Shown here piece by piece: positions 1-9,588 of a stretch of 64,000 nucleotides of DNA (its first letter is position 1; each line of letters opens with the position of its first letter). The notes beneath the pieces are model-generated. The model did no database searches and was not told the DNA's origin. It was given only the letters and a program-made list of their open reading frames with translations. The DNA is taken from the NCBI RefSeq assembly GCF_003339685.1, contig NZ_QPKI01000014.1, positions 1 through 64,000 on the forward strand, read 5' to 3'. This DNA comes from Halomonas sp. DQ26W (GTDB lineage Bacteria; Pseudomonadota; Gammaproteobacteria; Pseudomonadales; Halomonadaceae). A program made the translations under genes and the position numbers.

Positions 1-113
1 TTACCGGTTATCGCCAACGCCGGGCAACACCGCCGGGAGTCCTTCGGCCTCCAGTCGTGAGCTAAAGCTTCCTCCTACAAGATGGTGTGGCAACGTTGGT
101 GGAGAAAGTCGCT
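1..113. repeat. Half BIME-like unit (left REP plus spacer)
   Basis: Bases 25-79 match the left half (element A) of the units in the 59.3-61.3 kb array: a CAACACCGCCGGGAG start, a GG(A/C)-rich hairpin, CCAGTCGTGA, and an end in CTCCTACA. Bases 80-113 match one of the spacer types of that array (a GGCAACG-TTGGTGGAGAAA core). The right half (element B) is missing: the sequence after 113 is unrelated. The copy therefore looks truncated by loss of its right REP. Nothing else is seen between here and the LysR gene. Confidence 0.75.
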
Positions 114-223
114 AAGGGAGGGCGAGTTATAACTTCTTGACCATCCAAGCTCTTTCAGTGTGGCTCAAAATTGGCCCGATGGCTGATCAATGTGAGTAAT
201 CAGGAAACGTTTTCCAGCGCTCC

Positions 224-1141
224 TTACGCCTGCAGGAAGTCACGGGGAAGCTTCATCATCTGCCGCCACAGCTTCTCGACCCCCGGCTTATGGACCAGCG
301 AGCAGCGGTAGAGGCGTATCTCCAACGGCACATCCCACTTGTCGTCACCGGCCCGAACCAGGCGGCCGTTCTTGAGTTCATCGCGAATACAGAAATCGGG
401 TATCCAGGCCAGGCCGACGCCCTGCAACACCATGCCCTTGAGCCCCTCGGCCATGGCCGTTTCATAGATGGTACGCAGACGCAGGCGCAAGGGGTCGTTC
501 TTCAGCAACATACGCACGCTGCGGCCGAGGAACGCACCCTGGGTATAGGAGAGATACGGAATCGGGTCCTGGCTGTCGAGGCTGAAGCGTGGCTTGCCCC
601 GTTTATCCGGCAGGCTCACTGGCAGCATATTGACCTGGCCGATAGAGAAAGAAGGGAAGACTCCGGCATCGAGTTGCATGGTCGCATACTGGTCGTGATA
701 GGCGAGCATCAGGTCGCAGTTGCCTTCACGCAGTACATGAATCGCCTCCCCCACGTTCATGGCCACCAGCCGCGTCGGTAACTCACCCAGGCCTTCCTGC
801 AGGCGGGATATCCACTCGGGATAGAAGCTCAGGGCCAGGGAATGGGCGGCAACGATATCCAGGGCTTCGCGTGCCATGGAAACACCGCGCAGGTGGCCCA
901 GGCATTCATTGAGCTGTTCGACGAGGTTGCGCGCTGTCACCAGAAACAACTGCCCTTCCGGGGTCAGGTTGATTGGCGTGGTGGAGCGATCAACCAAGGT
1001 GACTCCGACCGCCTGTTCCAATGAACGGATTCGGCGACTGAACGCTGGTTGGGTGACATGCCGCTGGCGAGCGGAGGCGGAAAAACTACGGGTGCTGGCC
1101 AGGGCAACGAAATCTTCCAGCCATTTGGTCTCGAGGTTCAC
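224..1141 (-). CDS. LysR-family regulator, HypT (YjiE)-like
   Basis: LysR-type transcriptional regulator of 305 aa from the chosen start (E. coli HypT is about 300 aa). The N-terminal winged HTH has the family signature around QPAFSRRIRSLEQA. The opening ETKWLEDF, the AAHSLALS segment at the start of the effector domain and the GLAWIPDFCI segment near the end resemble E. coli HypT/YjiE, a hypochlorite-responsive activator, so an oxidative-stress role is inferred. The GTG at 1141 is chosen because a GGGAG lies 5 nt upstream (1147-1151). ATG starts at 1162 and 1213 are possible but lack a clear ribosome binding site. It stands alone, with cardiolipin synthase in the same direction upstream of it. 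Confidence 0.75.
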   Translation of the reverse strand: MNLETKWLEDFVALASTRSFSASARQRHVTQPAFSRRIRSLEQAVGVTLVDRSTTPINLTPEGQLFLVTARNLVEQLNECLGHLRGVSMAREALDIVAAHSLALSFYPEWISRLQEGLGELPTRLVAMNVGEAIHVLREGNCDLMLAYHDQYATMQLDAGVFPSFSIGQVNMLPVSLPDKRGKPRFSLDSQDPIPYLSYTQGAFLGRSVRMLLKNDPLRLRLRTIYETAMAEGLKGMVLQGVGLAWIPDFCIRDELKNGRLVRAGDDKWDVPLEIRLYRCSLVHKPGVEKLWRQMMKLPRDFLQA

Positions 1142-1283
1142 CGCAACTCCCGATGACGACATTGACAATAGACATTGATGAAAACCACCGATGGCGGAGT
1201 GCAGGCAAGCCATGTGGGCGTTTCAGGCAGGCCCTAATGTAACCCAGTCACAAGCCTAACCCAAGGCGACATGGAGCAAGTTG

Positions 1284-2702
1284 TTACTGTATTGGCGCGG
1301 TCAGGTAGGCGGCTCGCGAGATAAGCTTTTGCCAGAGTGGCCGGCGCTGTAATTCGTCATGGCTGATTCGACGGCAATCGGCAAAATCCCTTTCAAGCAT
1401 AAGGCGAACCTCGCCCGCGAAGCGGCGATCGGGGATGAACGCTGTGATCTCGAAATTGAGGCGAAACGAACGATTGTCCAGGTTGACAGTCCCCACGGCC
1501 GCGGCACTGTCATCGATCAGGATCACCTTCTGATGCAGGAAACCAGGCTGGTAACGATAGACCTTGACCCCGGCTCGCACCATGTCGGGCAGGAACGAAA
1601 ACGCCGACAAGTAGATCAGCAGGTGGTCTGGACGTTCGGGAATCATGATGCGGACGTCGACTCCGCGCATAGCGGCCAGGCGCAAGGCATCCTGCACCCC
1701 CTGGTCGGGGACGAAATAGGGACTGGTCACCCAAAGACGTTCGTTAGCACTATGGATGGCATGCTGTACCAACAGGCTGGCGGTTTCCTGACGATCCGCC
1801 GGCCCGGAAGGCACGATGACGACATTCTGGCACTCCTCGCAGGTGACGCGGGGCTCCCATGTCAAATTGATGACCGTGCCAGTGGCCCAGTGCCAGTCTT
1901 CCCAGAAGGCCTCCTGCAGCCCTAACACGCTGGGTCCGGTTAGCTTGAGATGCGTATCGCGCCAGGGTCCGTGCCGGGGATGTTCGCCAAGGTATTCGAC
2001 ACCAACATTGAAGCCCCCCAACCAGCCCTCGCACCCATCCACCACCAGTACCTTGCGATGATTGCGAAAATTAAGTTGAAAGCGATGTTTGAAGCCGCGC
2101 GAGGATCGAAAGGCACTGACCTCGACACCGGCATCGCTCAGGTCGCGAAGATAGCCCTCGGAGAGATTTCGGCTGCCTACTTCATCGAACAGGAAATAGA
2201 CACGTACCCCGCGTTCGGCCGCCTGCTGCAGGCGATCTTTGAGCTTGAGACCCAAGGCATCATTGCGAACGATGAAAAACTGAACCAGGAGGTACTCCTC
2301 CGCCGCATCGATGCCCGCAAATAGACTGGCGAAGGTGGCGTCCCCGTCGATCAGCAGTTCAGCTTGATTACCGCTGGTGAGCGGCATCAACGCCAACTTC
2401 TCCACAGCACGAACGTCGGGGTTGCGGGCGTCCGCCAGGAAGGGTTCGAGCCGCTCACGATAGTTGGCCAGGACCCTGCGAAGCACGGTGTCACGCTCGC
2501 CTCGAGCCGACACATAACCGTAGAAGCGGGGACGGCCGAAGATCCAGTAGGCTGGGACCGCAAGGTAGGGAATTGTCACCAGAGAGATGATCCAGGCAAC
2601 GGCCCCCTGGGAGGTTCGACTGGACAGCAGGGCCAGGACTGCCGAGAAAAACCCCAGCAGGTGCACCAGAAATATTGCCAGGCCGAAAAACCAGGATGTC
2701 AT
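1284..2702 (-). CDS. cls: Cardiolipin synthase
   Basis: Membrane enzyme joining two phosphatidylglycerol molecules into cardiolipin and glycerol. The 472-aa protein is close to the usual 480 aa. Two hydrophobic segments lie within residues 1-55. Two phospholipase D HKD motifs are intact: HRKVLVVD (H215, K217, D222) and HQKVILID (H390, K392, D397), each followed by the expected small-residue stretch (GGFN, GTVNLDNRS). It is a single gene with flanking intergenic hairpins. Cardiolipin rises with salinity in many halophiles, so an osmoadaptive role is plausible but not shown here. It is closest to the ClsA type because of the N-terminal membrane segments; paralogue identity (ClsA against ClsB/C) rests only on that. 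Confidence 0.93.
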   Translation of the reverse strand: MTSWFFGLAIFLVHLLGFFSAVLALLSSRTSQGAVAWIISLVTIPYLAVPAYWIFGRPRFYGYVSARGERDTVLRRVLANYRERLEPFLADARNPDVRAVEKLALMPLTSGNQAELLIDGDATFASLFAGIDAAEEYLLVQFFIVRNDALGLKLKDRLQQAAERGVRVYFLFDEVGSRNLSEGYLRDLSDAGVEVSAFRSSRGFKHRFQLNFRNHRKVLVVDGCEGWLGGFNVGVEYLGEHPRHGPWRDTHLKLTGPSVLGLQEAFWEDWHWATGTVINLTWEPRVTCEECQNVVIVPSGPADRQETASLLVQHAIHSANERLWVTSPYFVPDQGVQDALRLAAMRGVDVRIMIPERPDHLLIYLSAFSFLPDMVRAGVKVYRYQPGFLHQKVILIDDSAAAVGTVNLDNRSFRLNFEITAFIPDRRFAGEVRLMLERDFADCRRISHDELQRRPLWQKLISRAAYLTAPIQ

Positions 2703-2748
2703 ATCCTCTCCCTGAAAAAACAGCGCCCTACAGCATACCTCAGACGAC

Positions 2749-2776
2749 AGCGGCCCCGCCAGTTGGCGGGGCCGCT
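2749..2776 (-). terminator. GC-rich hairpin between fum and cls
   Basis: A perfect 12-bp stem (AGCGGCCCCGCC at 2749-2760, complement at 2765-2776) closes a 4-nt AGTT loop. It lies downstream of the minus-strand fumarase gene and 47 bp upstream of the cls start. There is no T-run directly after it on either strand, so it is either a weak terminator or an mRNA-stabilising hairpin. Confidence 0.5.
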
Positions 2777-2804
2777 GAGCAGAACCATTTGAATAGCGAG
2801 GAGC

Positions 2805-2896
2805 GCCGGGGGCAGGCCGAAGAGGAGGTCATTTGGATGGCAAATGTAGCGCCCAAGGATGGGTTTACATCGCCTCCTCGCAGGACTTCACCCGGC
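2805..2896 (+). repeat. Nested-stem intergenic element, copy 1
   Basis: Copy 1 of a three-copy element (others at 35304-35402 and 39877-39978). Shared order: outer stem GCCGGG/CCCGGC, second stem GAGGAGG/CCTCCTC, an inner hairpin with a GGATGG loop region (stem CATTTG/CAAATG), then TAGCGCCC-AAGGATGGG and TTTACA. The stem sequences differ from the other copies but stay paired, while loop and linker bases are conserved. It sits downstream of the fumarase gene. This copy has the least regular middle stem. Confidence 0.7.
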
Positions 2897-2921
2897 TAAG
2901 CACGAGCTTCTTTAGCTTCGT

Positions 2922-4427
2922 TTACGCTCGCTCGGCGATGATCGCCTTCCACTTGGCAGGGCCGGTCTGATGCACCGAGGAACCCTGGCTGTCGACCGCA
3001 ACGGTAACCGGCATGTCCTCCACTTCGAATTCGTAGATCGCCTCCATGCCCAGATCCTGGAAGCCCACCACACGGGACTTCTTGATGGCCTGTGCCACCA
3101 GGTAGGCTGAGCCACCCACGGCCATCAGGTAGACCGCCTTGTTGTCGCGGATGGCTTCGATGGCTGCTGGCCCACGCTCGGCCTTGCCGACCATGCCAAG
3201 CAGCCCCGTCTCTTCCAGCATGGTACGAGTGAACTTATCCATGCGTGTTGCCGTGGTCGGCCCGGCCGGACCAACGACCTCGTCACGCACCGGATCCACC
3301 GGTCCCACGTAGTAGATGAAGCGTCCTTTCAGGTCGACCGGCAGGCTTTCGCCCTTCGCCAGCATCTCGACCATGCGCTTATGAGCGGCGTCACGGCCGG
3401 TAAGCAGCTTGCCATTGAGCAACAAGGTGTCACCGGGTTGCCAGGTCAGCACGTCATTCGGGGTCACGGTGTCGAGGTCGACACGCTTGACGTTGTCGCC
3501 GGCCTCGCGGGTGATTTCCGGCCAATCCTCGAGTTTCGGCACCGGCAGTGCCGCGGGACCAGAGCCGTTGAGCGTGAAGTGTGCATGCCGAGTCGCGGCG
3601 CAGTTGGGAATGATCGCTACCGGCTTGTTGGCGGCATGAGTCGGGTAATCCTTCACCTTGATATCGAGCACGGTGGTCAGTCCACCGAGACCCTGCGCCC
3701 CAATACCGCTCTTGTTGACCTTGTCGAACAACTCGAGGCGCAGCTCTTCGGCACGGTTGGAAGCACCACGAGCCTGCAACTCCTGGATATCAATGGGATC
3801 CAGCAGCGCCTCCTTGGCAATCTCCATGGCCTTCTCGGCGGTACCGCCGATGCCGATGCCCAGCATGCCGGGCGGGCACCAGCCGGCCCCCATCTTAGGA
3901 AGCTGCTCCATGACCCAGTCAACCACGCTGTCGGAGGGGTTGAGCATGGCAAACTTGGACTTCGCCTCGCTGCCGCCTCCCTTGGCTGCGACATACACGT
4001 CGACGCTGTCGCCAGACACGATCTTGTGGTGGATGATGGCCGGTGTATTGTCACCGGTATTCTTGCGCGCCCCGTCCGGGTCGGCGAGCACAGAGGCACG
4101 CAGCACGTTGTCGGGGAGCTGGTAGGCACGGCGCACGCCTTCGTTGATCATGTCATCGAGGCTCATGTCAGCTTCCCAGCGTACGTTCATACCGACATGG
4201 ACGAAGACCGTCACGATCCCGGTATCCTGGCAGATAGGCCGGTGGCCGGTGGCACACATCCGTGAATTGATCAGGATCTGGGCGATGGCATCCTTGGCCG
4301 CGGGATTCTCTTCCCGTTCATAGGCCGCCGCCATGGCGTCGATGAAGTCCTTGGGATGATAGTAGGAGATGTATTGCAGGGCATCGGCGACGCTCTGGAT
4401 CAAGTCATCCTGGCGGATCACGGTCAT
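2922..4427 (-). CDS. fumA: Fumarate hydratase class I (4Fe-4S)
   Basis: Iron-sulfur fumarase of the TCA cycle, interconverting fumarate and malate. The 501-aa protein aligns end to end with class I fumarases: the N-terminal catalytic half contains the cluster ligand segment GHRPICQDTG and the NCAATRHAHF segment, and the C-terminal half carries the YYVGPVDP and GPAGPTTATRMD motifs of the former beta domain. All are in one chain, as in FumA/FumB, not the two-subunit form. The start ATG at 4427 is the natural one. It is a single gene. Being an oxygen-labile type, it fits the redox-control genes elsewhere in the window only loosely. Confidence 0.93.
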   Translation of the reverse strand: MTVIRQDDLIQSVADALQYISYYHPKDFIDAMAAAYEREENPAAKDAIAQILINSRMCATGHRPICQDTGIVTVFVHVGMNVRWEADMSLDDMINEGVRRAYQLPDNVLRASVLADPDGARKNTGDNTPAIIHHKIVSGDSVDVYVAAKGGGSEAKSKFAMLNPSDSVVDWVMEQLPKMGAGWCPPGMLGIGIGGTAEKAMEIAKEALLDPIDIQELQARGASNRAEELRLELFDKVNKSGIGAQGLGGLTTVLDIKVKDYPTHAANKPVAIIPNCAATRHAHFTLNGSGPAALPVPKLEDWPEITREAGDNVKRVDLDTVTPNDVLTWQPGDTLLLNGKLLTGRDAAHKRMVEMLAKGESLPVDLKGRFIYYVGPVDPVRDEVVGPAGPTTATRMDKFTRTMLEETGLLGMVGKAERGPAAIEAIRDNKAVYLMAVGGSAYLVAQAIKKSRVVGFQDLGMEAIYEFEVEDMPVTVAVDSQGSSVHQTGPAKWKAIIAERA

Positions 4428-4745
4428 GAACTAGGCACTCCTCGGCATTGTCGGGCAGGCATGGCACTACCTATCGATGGCCATGACAGACTGAAGTGGT
4501 GACGGATTATAGCGTATCCTGCCCTCCTCTACAGTGTTCTGCCGCCAAGGTCTAAGGGCGCATTAGACCCATGAAAGATAACGGTATAATACGTGGGCTT
4601 ATGCTTATCTGCATGGCTATCGGCCAGGGGATGTGGAAGGCTATCTCAGACGGCGTGGCTTCCATCATCAAAGGCGATTTCACGATAAGGCAACAAGGCT
4701 ACCCGTGGATTGGCGTCACGAGCGCAGCAGACTATCTGCGCTGGA
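4428..4745. other. Intergenic stretch, no supported gene
   Basis: The 318 bp between the uvrB stop and the fumarase start hold the fumarase promoter region and little else I can support. A TATAAT hexamer lies on the plus strand at about 4585. A 67-codon plus-strand reading frame (4571-4774) runs into the uvrB 3' end and has no convincing ribosome binding site, so I do not call it as a gene. A small RNA cannot be excluded. Confidence 0.5.
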
Positions 4746-6767
4746 CTAACCCAGCGCCAGCTGACGCTCCTTGAGTTCATGCAGCCGGTCTCGTAACCGT
4801 GCCGCTTCCTCGAATTCCAGGTTCTGAGCCGCTTCGAACATGGCGTCCTCCGTGCGGGAGACTTCCTTGAACAACTCTCCCGGTGACAGGGCGTTGAGAT
4901 CATAGATCGCAGCACCTTCGGCTACCTGACGATCACCGCGCTTGCGGCCGCCCTTCTTGCCCGGCGTCCGGGCGGTTTCCATGATGTCGGCCACCGAGCG
5001 CGTTATCGTGGTGGGGGTAATGCCGTGGGTCGCATTGTGCTCGATCTGCTTGGCCCTGCGCCGCTCGGTTTCTTCCATGGCACGACGCATCGAATCGGTC
5101 AGCCGATCCCCGTAGAGAATCGCCTTGCCATGGGCGTTACGCGCCGCCCGCCCGATGGTCTGAATCAACGAGCGTTCGTTGCGCAGGAAACCTTCTTTGT
5201 CGGCGTCGAGGATCGCCACCAGAGAAACTTCGGGGATGTCGAGGCCCTCGCGCAACAGGTTGATGCCCACCAGCACGTCGAACTTGCCCAGGCGCAGGTC
5301 GCGAATGATCTCGACACGCTCAACGGTGTCTATATCGGAATGCAGGTAGCGCACGCGCACGCCGTGCTCGTCGAGGTACTCCGTGAGGTCTTCCGACATG
5401 CGTTTGGTCAGGGTGGTGACCAGCACCCGCTCGCCAACATCGGTGCGCAACCTTATCTCGGAAAGCAGGTCATCCACCTGCGTCGTCGCCGGGCGAACCT
5501 CGAGCTCCGGGTCGAGCAGTCCGGTTGGGCGCACGACCTGCTCGACGAGCTGGCCGGCGTGTGCCGCCTCGTAGGGCCCGGGTGTCGCCGAAACGAAGAT
5601 GGTTTGGGGTGAGATTCGCTCCCACTCTTCGAATTTCATCGGTCGATTGTCCAGCGCTGAAGGCAGGCGGAAGCCGTACTCCACCAGCGTCTCCTTGCGT
5701 GACCGGTCGCCCTTGTACATGCCGCCAACCTGGGGAACGCTGACGTGGGACTCGTCGATGAACAACAGCGCGTCCGCCGGCAGATAGTCGAAGAAGGTTG
5801 GGGGCGGTTCGCCCGGTGCCCGTCCGGACAGGTAGCGCGAGTAGTTCTCGATGCCATTGCAATAACCCAGCTCATGCATCATTTCCAGGTCGTAGAGGGT
5901 GCGCTGCTCCAGCCGCTGCGCTTCCACCAGCCTATCGTGCTTGCGCAACCACTCGAGGCGCTCGACCAGTTCGATCTTGATCCGGTCCGCCGCCGCGACG
6001 ATGGTCTCCCGCGGTGTCACGTAGTGGCTCTTGGGGTAGATGGTCATACGCGGCACCTTGCCGCGCACCTCGCCGGTCAGCGGGTCGAAAAGACGGATCG
6101 AGTCGATCTCGTCGTCAAACAGTTCCACACGCACCGCCTCCTCGTCGGAATCGGCCGGATAGATATCGATGACATCGCCGCGCACACGGTAGGTGCCGCG
6201 CTTGAAGTCCATGTCGTTACGGGTGTACTGAAGCTCTGCCAGTCGGCGCAGGAAGGAACGCTGATCGATCAGCTCGCCACGTGTGAAATGCAGTCGCATC
6301 TTGAGGTACTGGTCAGGATCGCCCAGGCCGTAGATCGCCGATACCGAGACCACGATCAGCGCATCGCGTCGTTCCAGCAAGGCTTTGGTAGCGGACAGCC
6401 GCATCTGCTCAATGTGCTCGTTGATCGAGGCATCCTTCTCGATGAAGGTATCCGACGATGGCACATAGGCCTCGGGCTGATAGTAATCGTAATAGGAGAC
6501 GAAGTACTCGATGGCGTTGTCGGGGAAAAACGACTTGAATTCACCGTAGAGCTGGGCCGCCAGGGTCTTGTTAGGTGCCATGACGATGGTCGGGCGCTGC
6601 AACCGCTCTACCACATTGGCCATGGTGAAAGTCTTGCCCGAGCCGGTGACTCCCAGCAGCGTCTGGTGCGCCAGCCCCGACTCCAGCCCGCTGATCAGGC
6701 TCTCGATGGCCGCCGGCTGGTCACCGGCCGGCTGGAAGTTAGACTGAAGGCGAAAGGGCTTGCTCAT
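4746..6767 (-). CDS. uvrB: Excinuclease ABC subunit B
   Basis: Nucleotide excision repair helicase-like subunit that loads with UvrA at lesions and recruits UvrC. The 673 aa match the usual length. Visible elements: Walker [11 protein letters not shown] (about residue 39), the beta-hairpin region [12 protein letters not shown], the DESH Walker B motif, helicase motif [11 protein letters not shown], and a C-terminal UvrC-binding UVR domain ending in [12 protein letters not shown]. All catalytic motifs are intact. It is a single gene, separated by 67 bp from the OsmC gene read in the same direction. In Gammaproteobacteria it is usually part of the SOS regulon; I did not identify a LexA box. Confidence 0.98.
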   Translation of the reverse strand: MSKPFRLQSNFQPAGDQPAAIESLISGLESGLAHQTLLGVTGSGKTFTMANVVERLQRPTIVMAPNKTLAAQLYGEFKSFFPDNAIEYFVSYYDYYQPEAYVPSSDTFIEKDASINEHIEQMRLSATKALLERRDALIVVSVSAIYGLGDPDQYLKMRLHFTRGELIDQRSFLRRLAELQYTRNDMDFKRGTYRVRGDVIDIYPADSDEEAVRVELFDDEIDSIRLFDPLTGEVRGKVPRMTIYPKSHYVTPRETIVAAADRIKIELVERLEWLRKHDRLVEAQRLEQRTLYDLEMMHELGYCNGIENYSRYLSGRAPGEPPPTFFDYLPADALLFIDESHVSVPQVGGMYKGDRSRKETLVEYGFRLPSALDNRPMKFEEWERISPQTIFVSATPGPYEAAHAGQLVEQVVRPTGLLDPELEVRPATTQVDDLLSEIRLRTDVGERVLVTTLTKRMSEDLTEYLDEHGVRVRYLHSDIDTVERVEIIRDLRLGKFDVLVGINLLREGLDIPEVSLVAILDADKEGFLRNERSLIQTIGRAARNAHGKAILYGDRLTDSMRRAMEETERRRAKQIEHNATHGITPTTITRSVADIMETARTPGKKGGRKRGDRQVAEGAAIYDLNALSPGELFKEVSRTEDAMFEAAQNLEFEEAARLRDRLHELKERQLALG

Positions 6768-6834
6768 GCCGGCTCCGGAATACGCCGGGCGCCGAGCTGG
6801 CGCCAGGGTGTGACAATATCGGACTGCCGATCAC

Positions 6835-7257
6835 TCACGACTCGGCAATATCGGCAGTGCGAGTGGTAACTTCCACCGTTGAACGGGTGATCAGGCGATG
6901 GATGGGGCACTTGTGGCTGATTTCCTCGAGCCGCGCGCGCTGCTCTGGATCGTCGATACCGTGGAACGTCATCACCACTTCGAGTCGGTAGGTCCCCTTC
7001 GGTTCCTCGCTGTCATCCCGATTGACCGTGACGCTGACACCCTCCAACGGCCACTTCTTGCGCTTAGCGTACATCTGGGCGGTTATCGCCTTGCAGGCGC
7101 CGAGCGACAGGTCGAAATAGTCATGGGGGTCCGGAGCGCCGCCCTCACCGCCGAAGGCCTTGGGGACGTCGACAAAGACATCCTCGAAGCCTTCCATTTC
7201 GGCCCGCTGACGAAAGGTGCTGTTGCGCTCACTGATGATTTCAATGGTCTTTTTCAT
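6835..7257 (-). CDS. OsmC/Ohr-family protein
   Basis: 140-aa OsmC-like protein. The two expected reactive cysteines are present (GACKAITAQM and KCPIHRLI), the arrangement used by Ohr/OsmC thiol peroxidases to reduce organic hydroperoxides. The sequence belongs to the broader OsmC group (YhfA-like), not classical Ohr, so its substrate is not known. It lies in the same direction as the small HMA-like gene 18 bp upstream and is probably co-transcribed with it. Confidence 0.85.
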   Translation of the reverse strand: MKKTIEIISERNSTFRQRAEMEGFEDVFVDVPKAFGGEGGAPDPHDYFDLSLGACKAITAQMYAKRKKWPLEGVSVTVNRDDSEEPKGTYRLEVVMTFHGIDDPEQRARLEEISHKCPIHRLITRSTVEVTTRTADIAES

Positions 7258-7275
7258 GAACCGGCCTCGACTGGG

Positions 7276-7473
7276 TTACTCGACTTCGATGGGAAGCTTG
7301 AGCGTTAGCACGGCCTTGATCAGGGCCTCCCGGGAGACGCGCCCCTGCACGTCAGCCCCATGGCGGCCGACCTCGGCCGACTCGACGCCATCCAGCATCA
7401 TCAGTACCGTGGTGATACGGTTGACCTGATCGGCGTTCTCCACGCCGCGAAAGCTCAGCGATTGCTGTGCCAT
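7276..7473 (-). CDS. Small HMA-like (ferredoxin-fold) protein without CXXC
   Basis: 65-aa protein beginning MAQQSLSFRGVEN. The pattern of a hydrophobic strand, a helix with VNRITTVLMMLDGV, a strand VESAEVG and a second helix RVSREALIKAVLTL matches the heavy-metal-associated (HMA) fold. The metal-binding CXXC loop is absent, replaced by RGVENAD, so metal binding by the canonical site is unlikely. The ATG at 7473 has AGGAG upstream. It precedes the OsmC gene by 18 bp, suggesting a two-gene unit. Function unknown. Confidence 0.75.
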   Translation of the reverse strand: MAQQSLSFRGVENADQVNRITTVLMMLDGVESAEVGRHGADVQGRVSREALIKAVLTLKLPIEVE

Positions 7474-7635
7474 ATAGGACTCCTGACTCGGCGGGTGAGA
7501 TGGCAGACATTGGATAGACGAGTTTAGCATGCTACCTACCGACCGACAGCCGGTTGCAATTTCCTGCCTTTGCCCGCATACCCTAGGTATCACAACCATC
7601 CTCTTCCCGACATGACGCAGCTGGAGCCACAGGCA

Positions 7636-8688
7636 ATGAGTGACTGGATTACCGCCCTGGAGTGGCAGCGCAAGAGTGAGGACCGGGTCGACTTCGACAC
7701 TCCAGACCCGGCCCGACTGGCACTGGATGCCACCGTCATCACCCCGCTCGTCCATCTGGGCGTGCTCGACGTCATTGGCCCAGGCGCAGGCAAGTTCCTC
7801 CAGGGCCAGACCAGTGCCCAGGTTGACCTGGCCAATGGCGACTTCGCTCCTTTGACCTGCTTCTGTACCGCTAAGGGACGGATGCTGGCCAATGCCCAGC
7901 TGTTGCGAATCGCCGCCGATCACTATCGTCTGATACTGCATCGTGGCCTGGTCGAACCGCTACGCTCACATCTCACTAAATTCGCCCCCTTCTACAAGTC
8001 CGAGCTCAAGGTACGCAACGACCTCGCCCTGCTCGGACTGATCGGCAAGGAGGCAGCGCCCCTGGCCGAGGTAAATTTCGACCTGCTGCCCCCAGCGCTC
8101 TGGCGCCAGGCAGGCGATGTCGAACGTCAGCTCCTGGGACACCCCGGTCCGCAGCCCCGACTGCTGGCGTGTGTTCCCATCGAGGCAGTTGGGGAGACCG
8201 TCTCTCGCCTGACCCCACAGGCGAGCCTTGTCGGCAATGCCGTCTGGTGTCTCCATGATATTCAAGCCGGGCTCGCCTGGCTGACGCCCGCCCACCAGGA
8301 CGCCCTGCTGCCACAGATGATCAACTGGGAAGCACTAGGTGGCATCAGCTTCAAGAAGGGGTGCTATACCGGACAGGAGGTGGTAGCGCGCGCCCATTTT
8401 CGCGGCCAGGTCAAGAAGCGGCTGGCACGGGCCCAACTGGAGGGAGACAAGTTGCCGGTGCTCGGCACGCCGCTGCTCGACGGGAACGGTAAGTCCCAGG
8501 GCGAGGTACTGGCCGCTGAAATGGATGCCTACGGCCAGCCCGAGATACTGGCCGTGACCAGCACCAGAGAGGATATCGGACCACTGAGCGTCGATGGTCA
8601 GCCAGTCAAGCTGATGAAGCTGCCCTACCCGATCGAGCGGCTCGACCCCGAAAGCCTGGCCTTGGCAAGCGTCCAGGACAGCAACTAG
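7636..8688 (+). CDS. ygfZ: Folate-binding YgfZ/GcvT-family protein
   Basis: Folate-dependent protein needed for repair or assembly of certain Fe-S enzymes such as MiaB. The signature KGCYTGQE of the YgfZ family is present near the middle of the C-terminal half, with the GcvT-like fold before it. With the start at 7636 (GGAG 9 nt upstream) the protein is 350 aa, a little longer than the 326 aa of E. coli. An alternative ATG at 7612 adds 8 residues. It is monocistronic, divergent from the HMA-like gene and convergent with the TatD-family gene. The stop codon lies inside a 13-bp tandem repeat (see next entry). Confidence 0.9.
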   Translation: MSDWITALEWQRKSEDRVDFDTPDPARLALDATVITPLVHLGVLDVIGPGAGKFLQGQTSAQVDLANGDFAPLTCFCTAKGRMLANAQLLRIAADHYRLILHRGLVEPLRSHLTKFAPFYKSELKVRNDLALLGLIGKEAAPLAEVNFDLLPPALWRQAGDVERQLLGHPGPQPRLLACVPIEAVGETVSRLTPQASLVGNAVWCLHDIQAGLAWLTPAHQDALLPQMINWEALGGISFKKGCYTGQEVVARAHFRGQVKKRLARAQLEGDKLPVLGTPLLDGNGKSQGEVLAAEMDAYGQPEILAVTSTREDIGPLSVDGQPVKLMKLPYPIERLDPESLALASVQDSN

Positions 8689-8732
8689 AACAAGCAACTA
8701 GAACAAGCAACTAGAACAAGCAACTAGAACAA
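8681..8732 (+). repeat. Four exact 13-bp tandem repeats over the ygfZ stop
   Basis: The unit GCAACTAGAACAA is repeated four times without change (starts at 8681, 8694, 8707 and 8720). The first unit contains the last codons and TAG stop of ygfZ; the rest fill nearly all of the 48 bp before the end of the convergent TatD-family gene. The perfect copies suggest recent slippage expansion. A copy change cannot alter the protein because the stop is in the first unit. Confidence 0.95.
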
Positions 8733-8736
8733 GCCC

Positions 8737-9498
8737 TCAGGAAAGACCAAACACCCGCCTGGCTGTCGCCGTGCTCTGCACGGCGACAGCCTCCGGCGCC
8801 ACGCCGCGCAGTTTCGCTACCATCTCGCAGACCTGGCCGATCCGTGCCGGTTCGTTACGCTGCCCCTGATGGCCGCACAACGGCATGTCCGGACTATCGG
8901 TCTCCAGCACGAAGCCATCCTCGGGCAGGCTCCTGACCGCTCGCCACAGGCGCTGCGCGCGTTCATAGGTGACGGCACCACCCAGCCCCACCACGAAACC
9001 GAGATCGAGGAATTTCCAGGCTTGGTCTGGCGAGCCGGCAAACGCATGAATCAGGCCGCCGGCAGGCAGATCGAGCTGTCGCAACCGCTGAGAGAGCTTG
9101 TCGTTGGCATGAACGCAGTGGGTCACCACCGGCAAATGGCGCGACTTGGCCAGGTGAAGCTGGGCGTTGAACAGCGTCCACTGGTCGTCCAGGATCTCCT
9201 CGAAGCGGGCATCGATCCCGCACTCTCCTAGCACCCTCACCTCGGGGTGCTCATCCAGGGCCTGCGCCAACGCCTCGACATCCTCTACCCTATGCTGGTT
9301 CATGAAATAGGGGTGCAGGCCCAGACTGATGCTGACATCGTCTCGCTTGCCCAGCGCCAAAACGGCGGGCCAGCGCTCGCGGGTGGTTCCCGGCACCATG
9401 AAGTGGCCGACCCCGGCTTGTAGGGCCCGTTCGAACATCGCCTCACGGTCGTCGTCGAAGTCGGGAAAATCGAGATGGCAGTGAGCGTCGATCAGCAT
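8737..9498 (-). CDS. TatD-family metal-dependent hydrolase (YjjV-like)
   Basis: 253-aa TIM-barrel hydrolase of the TatD DNase family. Metal-binding motifs are present: DAHCHLDF at residues 4-11, ECGID in the middle, THCVHANDKL and HAFAGS, and the late ETDSPDMPL. The sequence resembles E. coli YjjV (ETDAPDMPL, HGFSGS), more than TatD itself. Members are metal-dependent nucleases; the physiological role of YjjV is poorly defined. The ATG at 9498 is used. It lies 90 bp downstream of prfC in the same direction and might be read through from it. Confidence 0.88.
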   Translation of the reverse strand: MLIDAHCHLDFPDFDDDREAMFERALQAGVGHFMVPGTTRERWPAVLALGKRDDVSISLGLHPYFMNQHRVEDVEALAQALDEHPEVRVLGECGIDARFEEILDDQWTLFNAQLHLAKSRHLPVVTHCVHANDKLSQRLRQLDLPAGGLIHAFAGSPDQAWKFLDLGFVVGLGGAVTYERAQRLWRAVRSLPEDGFVLETDSPDMPLCGHQGQRNEPARIGQVCEMVAKLRGVAPEAVAVQSTATARRVFGLS

Positions 9499-9588
9499 CC
9501 CAGCTCTCCTTGTTCACTCGACGTTGGCACGTGCCTCATTCCTGATTCGTTGGCGCACTCGCCAGCCAGCGCCTGGGCACGGTTGCGA

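Noticed and set aside
4571..4774. 67-codon frame upstream of the fumarase gene
   Set aside because: No convincing ribosome binding site, overlap with the uvrB 3' end, and no family I recognise.
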